Shown: positions 1 through 5,122 of the stretch, piece after piece | Layout of the letters: every line of letters starts with the position of its first letter | How positions within the stretch are numbered: the stretch's first letter is position 1 | DNA from: Bog-473 sp052148295 | GTDB taxonomy: Bacteria > Actinomycetota > Acidimicrobiia > Acidimicrobiales > RAAP-2 | Reading direction: 5' to 3' | Assembly (NCBI GenBank): GCA_052148295.1 | Contig: JBKQIP010000210.1 | Location: 1-5,122, forward strand | DNA: 5,122 nucleotides | Program-made: the position numbers and the translations under genes | The notes under the pieces: model-generated | What the model was told of the DNA's origin: nothing | Database searches by the model: none | What the model saw: the letters and a program-made list of their open reading frames with translations, nothing else

Positions 1-23
1 AGCACGAGGATCTCCCAAGCGAG

Positions 24-28
24 AGGAG
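24..28 (+). promoter_or_regulatory. Ribosome binding site of the crotonase gene
   Basis: AGGAG lies in a purine-rich run (GAGAGGAGAGGG) that ends a few bases before the ATG at 36. The seven-base spacing is ideal for a Shine-Dalgarno element and fixes the start of the crotonase. Only 35 bases of leader are visible, so the promoter must lie left of the window. Confidence 0.8.
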
Positions 29-35
29 AGGGCAC

Positions 36-881
36 ATGGCTAGCAGCGTCGGCGTGGTCCGCTACGAGGCGGACGGCCCGGTGGCCACCATCACCATGAA
101 CCGGCCCGAGATGGCCAACGCGCAGGACACCGCGCTCATCGACGAGCTCGACGCCGCCTTCGACCGAGCCGACGCCGACGACGCCGTCCGGGTGGTGATC
201 CTGGCCGGCGCCGGGAAGCACTTCTCCTCGGGCCATGACCTCAAGGCGATCGTGGGGGACGGCGAGAAGGACGACTGGATCCGGATGCGCGAGACCCCCG
301 AAGGCAAGTTCTTCCACGAGAAGACCATGTACTACGACCGCTGCCTGCGTATCCACGACTTCCGCAAGCCCACCGTCGCGGCGGTGCAGGGCAGCTGCGT
401 CGCCGCCGGGCTGATGCTGGCCGCCATGTGCGACCTGATCGTGGCCGCCGACGACGCCGTCTTCTCCAATCCGGTGCTCCGCCTCTCCGGCGCCGGGGTG
501 GAGCTGCTGGTGGAGCCGTGGGAGCTCGGCGTCCGCAAGGCCAAGGAGTTCCTCCTCACCGGCGACACCATCGACGCCCAGGAGGCCTGGCGACTGGGCC
601 TGGTGAACCGGGTCGTGCCGCGTGACGAATTGATGACCCGCACGCGCGAGCTGGCCGACCGGGTGGCCCTGGTCCCTCCGGTGACGGCCCAGACGGTCAA
701 GGACTCCCTCAACCACACCGCCACGTTGATGGGCAAGCGCGACGCGCTCAAATACCACTTCATGGCCCACCATTGGGTGCACAACACGGCCACCGCGCTG
801 GGCGCCCTGACGGCGCGGCAGGAGAAGGGCTCCATGAAGGAGGTCTTCGCCGAGCGCGACCGGGGTGACCGCGCCCCGTGA
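36..881 (+). CDS. Crotonase-superfamily protein (enoyl-CoA hydratase/isomerase family), atypical active site
   Basis: A 281-residue cytosolic protein of the crotonase fold, normal in length for the family. Recognisable parts are the N-terminal beta strands with the NRPEMANA motif (22-29), the first oxyanion-hole loop HFSSGHDLK (62-70), the QG turn and CoA-pocket helix (118-133), and the LTGDTIDAQEAWRLGLVNRVVP segment (174-195, key residues G176, A181, G188, V190, P195). Family members hydrate, isomerise or otherwise process acyl-CoA thioesters through an enolate held in the oxyanion hole. By my alignment to rat mitochondrial enoyl-CoA hydratase, the two catalytic glutamates (E144, E164) are replaced by M127 and V147, so a classical hydratase reaction is doubtful. 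The stretch GVELLVEPWELGVRKAKE (154-171), with acidic E156, and a long loop at about 74-105 match my recollection of an actinobacterial crotonase subgroup. The start is set by the AGGAG seven bases upstream. The stop overlaps the next gene's GTG, indicating coupling to the CoA-transferase. The family assignment is firm. The reaction and substrate are unknown. Confidence 0.95.
   Translation: MASSVGVVRYEADGPVATITMNRPEMANAQDTALIDELDAAFDRADADDAVRVVILAGAGKHFSSGHDLKAIVGDGEKDDWIRMRETPEGKFFHEKTMYYDRCLRIHDFRKPTVAAVQGSCVAAGLMLAAMCDLIVAADDAVFSNPVLRLSGAGVELLVEPWELGVRKAKEFLLTGDTIDAQEAWRLGLVNRVVPRDELMTRTRELADRVALVPPVTAQTVKDSLNHTATLMGKRDALKYHFMAHHWVHNTATALGALTARQEKGSMKEVFAERDRGDRAP
862..868 (+). promoter_or_regulatory. 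Ribosome binding site of the CoA-transferase inside the crotonase gene
   Basis: GGGGTGA lies in the last codons of the crotonase, nine bases before the GTG at 878. Its GGTGA part matches the sequence complementary to the 16S rRNA 3' end. With the GTGA stop/start overlap it supports the GTG start and coupled translation of the two proteins. Confidence 0.5.
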
Positions 882-2086
882 GCGGGCCGCTCGAGGGGAT
901 CCTGGTCGTCGACGTCGGGACCCGGATCTCGGCACCGTTCTGCGCCGGGTTGCTGGGCGAGCTGGGCGCCGACGTGATCAAGGTGGAGCTCCCCGGCGCC
1001 GGGGACTTCACCCGTACCATGGGCCCGTTCATCCCGGTCGACGACGGCCCCGACTACTCGCTCTCGTGGGCGGTGGAGGGGCGGGGCCGGCGGGGCGCCA
1101 CCTGCGACCTGCGCCACCCCGAGGGCCGGGAACTGTTCAAGAGGCTGGCGGCCAAGGCCGACGTCGTGTGCGAGAACTTCCGGCCCGGCACCATGGAGAA
1201 GTGGGGCCTGGGTCCCGACGACCTCCCCGAGGCCCTGGTTTTCGTCCGCATCAGCGTCTTCGGGCAGACGGGCCCCTACTCCCCCCGCCCCGGTCTGGAC
1301 CGGTTGGGCATCGCCTTCGGTGGCCTGCTGCACCTGACCGGCGACCCCGACCGTCCCCCGGTGCGACCGGGTGTCACCGTCTCCGATTACCTGACCGGTG
1401 TGTTCGCCGCCTTCGCCGCCGTGTCCTCGCTCTACGGCCGGGACCGCGGGGCGGGGGGCGCGGGGGAGGGCGAGGTCATCGACGCCCCGCTCTACGGGGC
1501 CATCCTGCGCATCCTCGAATGGACCCTGGCCGGCTACGACCGCCTGGGGACGGTGCGCCAGCGGGAGGGCAACCGGCTCTCCCACTCGGCGCCGCTGGAC
1601 AACTACCCCTCTGCCGACGGGTCGTTCGTCTGCATCGTGGCCGGTTCGGACGCCAACTTCTCCCGTCTCTGTCGGGCCATGGGCCGACCCGAGTTGGCCG
1701 AGGACCCCCGCTTCGCCACCCTGGCCGAGCGGGCTTCGCGGGGCGACGAGATCAACGGCCTCGTGGCCGAGTGGACGGCGTCCCTACCGGCCGACGAGAT
1801 CACGGCGCGTTGCGTCGCGCACGACGTGCCGGTGGGCACGGCCTACAGCGCGGCCGACATCTTTGCCGACCCCCACATGGCGGCCCGCGGCGACCTGGTG
1901 GCGGTGCCCGACCCGGTCATCGGGCCCGTGCGCCAGCAGGCGCCGTTCCCCCGCCTGGCCCGCCATCCCGCCCCCGTGCCCCGGGGTGCCCCCCGTCTGG
2001 GCGAGCACAACCGCGACGTGTGGTGCGATCTGGTCGGGCTCGGCGCCGACGAGCTGGCCGACCTGGCCGCCCGGGGCGTGGTCTGA
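878..2086 (+). CDS. Class III CoA-transferase (CaiB/BaiF family)
   Basis: A 402-residue protein, full length for the family III CoA-transferases (formyl-CoA transferase, CaiB, BaiF, and the related alpha-methylacyl-CoA racemase). These move CoA from a donor thioester to a carboxylic acid through an aspartyl-CoA anhydride/thioester intermediate, usually as interlocked dimers in the cytosol. Visible hallmarks are LGADVIKVE (29-37), ENFRPGTMEKWGLG (99-112), the GQTGPY turn (129-134), RPG at 163-165, the probable catalytic aspartate D170 in VSDYLTG, DAPLY (202-206), and the C-terminal GEHNRDV (375-381). The GTG start is chosen because it overlaps the crotonase stop in a GTGA and follows a GGTGA-type ribosome binding site. 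A Gly-rich stretch at 188-199 is encoded by a long run of G tracts, and probably forms a surface loop. Pairing with the crotonase suggests it supplies or recycles the CoA ester that the crotonase handles. Donor and acceptor cannot be told from sequence. A racemase-type activity is possible but less likely. Confidence 0.95.
   Translation: MSGPLEGILVVDVGTRISAPFCAGLLGELGADVIKVELPGAGDFTRTMGPFIPVDDGPDYSLSWAVEGRGRRGATCDLRHPEGRELFKRLAAKADVVCENFRPGTMEKWGLGPDDLPEALVFVRISVFGQTGPYSPRPGLDRLGIAFGGLLHLTGDPDRPPVRPGVTVSDYLTGVFAAFAAVSSLYGRDRGAGGAGEGEVIDAPLYGAILRILEWTLAGYDRLGTVRQREGNRLSHSAPLDNYPSADGSFVCIVAGSDANFSRLCRAMGRPELAEDPRFATLAERASRGDEINGLVAEWTASLPADEITARCVAHDVPVGTAYSAADIFADPHMAARGDLVAVPDPVIGPVRQQAPFPRLARHPAPVPRGAPRLGEHNRDVWCDLVGLGADELADLAARGVV
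1068..1095 (+). other. Candidate G-quadruplex motif in the CoA-transferase coding strand
   Basis: Four G runs (GGG 1068-1070, GGGG 1078-1081, GGGG 1083-1086, GGGG 1092-1095) are separated by loops of 7, 1 and 5 bases. This fits the usual G3+N1-7 pattern. It falls in the codons for WAVEGRGRRGA of the CoA-transferase. In such GC-rich DNA a match can arise by chance, so a function is not implied. Confidence 0.35.
1448..1470 (+). other. Strong candidate G-quadruplex motif, Gly-rich codons of the CoA-transferase
   Basis: The G runs are GGGG 1448-1451, GGGGGG 1453-1458, GGGGG 1462-1466 and GGG 1468-1470, with loops of 1, 3 and 1 bases. Short loops make this the better of the two quadruplex candidates in this gene. 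It encodes residues RGAGGAGEG (about 190-198), a low-complexity linker between conserved blocks. It could form in the mRNA or in non-template DNA, and it is also a place where polymerase slippage or assembly error would be likely. The reading frame is intact as given. Confidence 0.45.
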
Positions 2087-2103
2087 GCCCGGAATCCGGC
2101 TCA

Positions 2104-2131
2104 GAGGGCCCGGACCCCGGTCCGCCCCCTC
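2104..2131. terminator. Imperfect hairpin between the convergent genes, possible bidirectional terminator
   Basis: The core is CGGACC (2111-2116) facing GGTCCG (2119-2124). It is flanked by a symmetric CC/CC mismatch and an outer stem GAGGG (2104-2108) with CCCTC (2127-2131). A second bulged inverted repeat, GAGCC(C)GG-AAT-CCGGCTC, lies at 2085-2102 and starts in the CoA-transferase stop codon. The main hairpin reaches into the stop codon of the synthetase on the other strand. There is no T tract on either strand, so it is not a textbook intrinsic terminator. Its position in a 43-base convergent gap is what suggests the role. Confidence 0.45.
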
Positions 2132-3629
2132 AGCTCCCGGCGATCAAGCGCTCGAGGGCCCGGCGGTCGACCTTCTCCCCCGCCGTGAGCGGCAGGTCGG
2201 TCACCACGACGAGGTCTTCAGGGAGCTTGTAGTGGGTCAGGCGGCTCGCGGCGAAGTCGCGCAACTGCGCCAGCGCCGGCGCCGGCGCCCCGTCCCGGGG
2301 GACCACCACGGCCACGCCCACCTCGCCCATGACGGGATCGGTGCGGCCGACCACGGCGACCGCGGCCACGTCGGGATGGTCGGCCAGCACCCCTTCGACC
2401 TCCATGGGGTAGACGTTGTACCCGCCCCGCACGTAGCGTTCCCGGGCCCGCCCGGCCAGGTGCAGCCGCCCCCGGTCGTCCACCCAACCCAGGTCGCCGG
2501 TGCGCACACTGCCGTCCTCGGTGAAGACGTCCGCGTTGGCCGTGCGGTTGTGCCAGTACCCATCCATGACGGCGGGAGAGCCCAGGCAGACCTCACCGAT
2601 CTCCCCCGCCGGCAGTGGCGCCCCGTCGTCGGCCACGATGCTCAGCCGGACGCCCGGCTGGGCCCGGCCCACACTGACCTCGGCGTCCTCGGGTGGATCG
2701 GTGAAGGCCGTCCCGCACCCGATGCCGGCCTCGGTGCAGGAGTAGCGCACGGCCAGCGCGGCCGGGATGCGGGCCCTCGCTTCGCGGATGAGCGCCGGCG
2801 AGGCGGGGCCGCCCCCCATCACCACCGCCTTGACCGAGGAGAGATCGGTGCGGTCGAAGGACGGGTCCCGCAGCATGAGGGCAACCTGGGTCGGCACGCC
2901 GCCCAGGGCGGCGATCTTGAACTCGGCGATGGCGGCGAGGGCCTCGGCGGCCTTCCAGGGGCGCCGGGACAGGTGCTGCGTGCTGCCCTTCTTGAGGTTG
3001 CCGGCCAGCTTGGTGGTGGGGCCCAGGTGAGCCAGGGCCGAGCCGGCCATGGCGTGACCTCCCCCGCCCCACTGGTCGCCCACGTCGCACTGGGTGATGA
3101 AGGAGATCTGGCGCCCGCAGAAGACCGCCCCCTTGGGGGTCCCGGTGGTCCCCGAGGTGAAGACGATGGCCACCGGGCGGTCGGGGTCGCCGAGCAGGGG
3201 CGGCGGCACCCGGCCCGGGCACCGCAGGTCGGCCAGGACCTCGTCCGGCGTCGCGGCCGGGACGATCTCGAACAGGCGGCTCGGATCGACGGCGTCGCCG
3301 GGGGCCAGCTCCGCCGTGGTGACGACCAGGCGCGGGTCGGCGGCGCGCAGGACGGCCGCCCGCTCGACGGGCACCAACTTGGGGTTGACCGCGGCGGTCA
3401 GCGCGCCCAGCTTGGCCGCGGCGAGGTAGGTCACGAAGTGCTCGGGCACCGCCGGCAGCACCAGGGCCACCACGTCGCCCTCCCCCACCCCGCGCTCGGC
3501 CAGCCCGACCGCCGTCTCGTCGGCCAGGCGGTCGAAGGCGGCGTAGCTGAGGGTCAGTCCCTGGTCGCCGACGAAGGCGTCACGGTCACCGAATCGTCGC
3601 GCCGCTTCGGCTGCGGTCTCGGCCAGCAT
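2130..3629 (-). CDS. AMP-forming acyl-CoA synthetase (FadD-like, ANL superfamily)
   Basis: A 499-residue adenylate-forming enzyme, at the short end for fatty or aromatic acyl-CoA ligases. It activates a carboxylic acid with ATP to an acyl-AMP and then transfers it to CoA. Core motifs in order: P-loop TSGTTGTPKG (158-167), the GGVPTQVALML acyl-pocket region (243-253), YSCTEAG (296-302), RTGDLGWVDDRG (376-387, ATP-ribose aspartate D379), the hinge region GRARERYVRGGYNVYPMEVE (393-412), and the C-terminal PLTAGEKVDRRAL (480-492) with the probable adenylation lysine K486. All are intact, so the enzyme should be active. The substrate is not deducible. The ATG at 3629 is the first possible start after an in-frame TGA at 3648-3650. 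No Shine-Dalgarno sequence precedes it; instead a hairpin-forming block lies 9 bases upstream. It lies 74 bases downstream of the acyl-CoA dehydrogenase on the same strand and is probably cotranscribed with it, so it likely makes the CoA ester that the dehydrogenase oxidises. Confidence 0.96.
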   Translation of the reverse strand: MLAETAAEAARRFGDRDAFVGDQGLTLSYAAFDRLADETAVGLAERGVGEGDVVALVLPAVPEHFVTYLAAAKLGALTAAVNPKLVPVERAAVLRAADPRLVVTTAELAPGDAVDPSRLFEIVPAATPDEVLADLRCPGRVPPPLLGDPDRPVAIVFTSGTTGTPKGAVFCGRQISFITQCDVGDQWGGGGHAMAGSALAHLGPTTKLAGNLKKGSTQHLSRRPWKAAEALAAIAEFKIAALGGVPTQVALMLRDPSFDRTDLSSVKAVVMGGGPASPALIREARARIPAALAVRYSCTEAGIGCGTAFTDPPEDAEVSVGRAQPGVRLSIVADDGAPLPAGEIGEVCLGSPAVMDGYWHNRTANADVFTEDGSVRTGDLGWVDDRGRLHLAGRARERYVRGGYNVYPMEVEGVLADHPDVAAVAVVGRTDPVMGEVGVAVVVPRDGAPAPALAQLRDFAASRLTHYKLPEDLVVVTDLPLTAGEKVDRRALERLIAGS

Positions 3630-3638
3630 GGTGGCGGG

Positions 3639-3662
3639 ACGGGCCGATCAGCCCGTACGGGC
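3639..3662. repeat. Alternating inverted repeats before the synthetase start (12-bp perfect palindrome plus alternative hairpin)
   Basis: ACGGGC (3639-3644), GCCCGT (3651-3656) and ACGGGC (3657-3662) follow one another. The middle block can pair with either neighbour: with the left copy it makes a 6-bp stem with a 6-base loop, and with the right copy it forms the perfect palindrome GCCCGTACGGGC. The block lies in the gap between the dehydrogenase and the synthetase and ends 9 bases before the synthetase ATG. It could be an operator for a dimeric repressor, an mRNA structure that limits translation of the second gene, or chance in GC-rich DNA. Confidence 0.5.
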
Positions 3663-3703
3663 GGCGCCGGCACGCACTCGGAGTATGGAGCGGAGCACGG
3701 TGG

Positions 3704-4963
3704 TCACCCTCGGGGCAGGCCGAGCACGCGCTCGGCCACGATGTTGCGTTGGATCTCCGACGTCCCACCGGCGATGGTGCCGGCGAAGGAGCGCAGGTAC
3801 TGGACGGGCCAGGCGCCGTCGTAGAAGGAACCGGTGGCACCGGCCTCCGTGGGGTCCGGCTGGAATTGCTCCAGGTCCCACTCGGTGAAGCGGTTGGGCC
3901 CGGGGCCGTCGAGGTCGAGCCCTTCCAGGCCCAGCGCCTCGTAGGCGAGCAGGCAGGCCCGGCGCTCCGCCTCGCTCGAGAACATCTTCAGGATCAGGTG
4001 CTCGGGCGGCATCTCGCCCCGGGCGGCCTGGCCGAAGCCCCGGTACCCGAGGCACCGCATGGCGGCCGTGTCGATGGAGAGCTGGGCGATGGCCTGGGCC
4101 AGGCGGGGGTCGTCGCCCAGCCGCCCCCCCTTGCCGTCGCCGCGGCCGGCCAGGCGCACCAGGCCCTTGACCGTGCGCTCCATCTTGGAGACGTTCATGA
4201 TCCAGAGCATGCCGCGCTCGTGGCGCAGCGATCCCTGGCTGACCGCCCAGCCCCGGTGGAGCTCACCGAGCAGGTTCTCGGCCGGCACCTCCACGTCGGT
4301 GAAGAAGACCTCGTTGAAGTCGGCGTGCCCGCGGTCGGTCAACTCCGGCAGGGGCCGGCAGACGATGCCGGGCGACCGCATGTCGATGATGAGCACGCTG
4401 ATGCCACGATGCTTGGGCGCGTCGGGATCGGTGCGCACGTAGCACATGCACAGGTCGGCCTGGTGTGCGCCCGAGGTCCACACCTTCTGCCCGTTCACCA
4501 CGAAATGGTCCTCGCGAAGTTCGGCCCGGGTGGTCAGCGAGGCCAGGTCGCTCCCGGCGTTGGGCTCGCTCATGCCGACGCACCAGGTGACCTCGCCGCG
4601 GAGGGTGGGGAGGACGAAGCGCTCCTTCTGCCTCTCGTCGCCGAACTCGACGATGGAGGCGGCGCAGATGGACAGCCCCTGGGGGTTGAGGGAGCGCACC
4701 AGCATCCGCTCGGTGAGCACCTCGAAGTAGACCATCTGCTCCTGGGGCGTGGCGTTGCGCCCGCCCAGCTCGGGGGGCCAGCCCGGGACCAGGTAACCGG
4801 CCTCGAACATAGCGCGCTGAAAGTCCCGCGCCCACTGGGGGAGGTGGGCCGAGGACTGGCGGGACCGTTCCACGGTGTCCCCCGGACCCGGCTGGTGCTC
4901 GTCCAGCCACGTCTCGAGCTCCCGGCGGAAGGCCGTCAGGGATTCGTCGGGGGCCAGGCGCAT
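3704..4963 (-). CDS. Acyl-CoA dehydrogenase (FadE-like)
   Basis: An FAD flavoprotein of 419 residues from the ATG at 4963, or 421 from a TTG at 4969 directly after an in-frame TAG. It oxidises an acyl-CoA to the 2,3-enoyl-CoA and passes electrons to electron-transfer flavoprotein. Numbered from the TTG: an N-terminal helical domain (about 8-125), the middle beta domain with the family signature CVGMSEPNAGSDLASL (130-145) and the FAD-contact VWTSGA (163-168), then the C-terminal helical domain ending in AGTIAGGTSEIQRN (396-409) and AERVLGLPR. The glutamate used as base by medium-chain enzymes (in YEGT) is glycine here (G401). E251 in RHERG lies where isovaleryl- and long-chain acyl-CoA dehydrogenases carry their base, so it is the probable catalytic residue. 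A loop of about 25 residues (355-380) precedes the final conserved block. No clear Shine-Dalgarno precedes either start; ATG is preferred as the commoner codon. It is probably the first gene of a two-gene operon with the synthetase. Substrate unknown; a role with bulky acyl-CoAs is possible. Confidence 0.95.
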   Translation of the reverse strand: MRLAPDESLTAFRRELETWLDEHQPGPGDTVERSRQSSAHLPQWARDFQRAMFEAGYLVPGWPPELGGRNATPQEQMVYFEVLTERMLVRSLNPQGLSICAASIVEFGDERQKERFVLPTLRGEVTWCVGMSEPNAGSDLASLTTRAELREDHFVVNGQKVWTSGAHQADLCMCYVRTDPDAPKHRGISVLIIDMRSPGIVCRPLPELTDRGHADFNEVFFTDVEVPAENLLGELHRGWAVSQGSLRHERGMLWIMNVSKMERTVKGLVRLAGRGDGKGGRLGDDPRLAQAIAQLSIDTAAMRCLGYRGFGQAARGEMPPEHLILKMFSSEAERRACLLAYEALGLEGLDLDGPGPNRFTEWDLEQFQPDPTEAGATGSFYDGAWPVQYLRSFAGTIAGGTSEIQRNIVAERVLGLPRG

Positions 4964-4987
4964 GGCCAACTATGACACCAACGTCAG

Positions 4988-5042
4988 GCCCCGAGCGAGT
5001 CATCGCGGGGCGTCGGGCGTCCTTCTGGGACGCCCTCGGGGC
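4988..5042. repeat. Nested inverted repeat upstream of the acyl-CoA dehydrogenase
   Basis: The inner hairpin has GGGCGTCC (5015-5022) and GGACGCCC (5028-5035), a perfect 8-bp stem around a 5-base loop TTCTG. A perfect 8-bp outer pair, GCCCCGAG (4988-4995) with CTCGGGGC (5035-5042), encloses it, sharing one base at 5035 and leaving a 19-base unpaired side. The block lies 24 bases before the ATG at 4963. It may be a structured 5' leader, the terminator of a minus-strand gene beyond the right edge, or a protein-binding site. Neither strand has a T tract after it. Confidence 0.5.
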
Positions 5043-5122
5043 GCGGCGCCTCCGCTCCTTCAGCATGGTTGACTGTGTCGCCTCCGAGCCGTGCACACCA
5101 CGCGGCGTCGGCGTGCAAGGGT
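5043..5122. other. Right-edge noncoding stretch
   Basis: No gene is supported here. A TTGACT at 5069-5074 on the plus strand resembles a -35 box, but no convincing -10 follows at the usual distance (the sequence there is TGCACA). Open frames crossing this stretch on the minus strand run out of frame into the dehydrogenase and encode arginine- and proline-rich low-complexity protein typical of GC-rich shadows. It may be the upstream region of a gene beyond the window. Confidence 0.4.

Noticed and set aside
11..29. A weak TCTCC/GGAGA pairing that could hide the crotonase ribosome binding site
   Set aside because: The stem is only five pairs with a nine-base loop and is likely by chance in a purine-rich leader.
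332..1585. A 417-codon minus-strand frame across the crotonase/CoA-transferase junction
   Set aside because: It is antisense to two well-supported coupled genes, has a low-complexity composition and no domain.
2273..2288. A 16-bp palindrome made of GCCGGC repeats
   Set aside because: It lies inside the synthetase gene and is explained by codons for an Ala-Pro-Ala-Pro stretch between the conserved blocks.
1398..3824. An 808-codon plus-strand open frame running from inside the CoA-transferase gene across the convergent gap and antisense through the synthetase
   Set aside because: It is out of frame with the CoA-transferase, its product is low-complexity (R, P, G, A, W rich, then H, G, V rich), shows no domain, and overlaps two intact enzymes. 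Long stop-free shadows are expected in GC-rich DNA.
3749..4975. A 408-codon plus-strand frame antisense to the acyl-CoA dehydrogenase
   Set aside because: It mirrors the real gene almost end to end, is rich in G, A, L, V, H with no recognisable motif, and results from the third-position GC bias of the opposite strand.
4263..5096. A 277-codon minus-strand frame starting upstream of the dehydrogenase
   Set aside because: The body is a frame-shifted reading of the dehydrogenase and the extra upstream part is Arg/Pro-rich without motifs. No sign of a real upstream exon-like extension or frameshift in the enzyme.
1..5122. CRISPR arrays, tRNA or rRNA genes, insertion sequences, attachment sites or toxin-antitoxin genes
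   Set aside because: I saw no spaced direct repeats, tRNA-like folds, transposase or integrase motifs or small gene pairs. The window is fully occupied by metabolic genes.

Overview
The window is very GC-rich, with G or C at most third codon positions. It holds four complete, tightly packed genes of acyl-CoA metabolism. This composition, together with the style of the proteins (a FadE-like acyl-CoA dehydrogenase, a CaiB/BaiF CoA-transferase, a crotonase and a FadD-like acyl-CoA synthetase side by side), suggests a high-GC actinobacterium (Actinomycetota). This is inference: there is no rRNA or other phylogenetic marker in the window.

Layout: two plus-strand genes converge on two minus-strand genes. 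Positions 1-35 are a short leader with a good ribosome binding site. The crotonase (enoyl-CoA hydratase/isomerase family) follows at 36-881. It overlaps by 4 bases (GTGA) with a class III CoA-transferase at 878-2086, so the two are almost certainly one translationally coupled operon. A 43-base convergent gap (2087-2129) carries GC-rich inverted repeats that could act as a terminator for one or both directions. On the minus strand, transcription enters from the right: an acyl-CoA dehydrogenase (start at 4963, end at 3704), a 74-base gap with an unusual set of alternative hairpins, then an AMP-forming acyl-CoA synthetase (start at 3629, end at 2130). The remaining right end (4970-5122) has no convincing gene but contains a strong nested inverted repeat upstream of the dehydrogenase.

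Together the genes look like part of a beta-oxidation-type catabolic module for a carboxylic acid that has not been identified. The acid could be made into a CoA thioester by ligation (ATP-dependent synthetase) or by exchange (CoA-transferase), desaturated by the dehydrogenase, and then processed by the crotonase. No thiolase or 3-hydroxyacyl-CoA dehydrogenase is present here.

I do not see evidence for a novel defence, mobile or RNA-based system. The points most worth a second look are the crotonase, which appears to lack both classical catalytic glutamates, the nested inverted repeat at 4988-5042, the switch-like repeat block just before the synthetase start, and two G-quadruplex-type motifs on the coding strand of the CoA-transferase gene.
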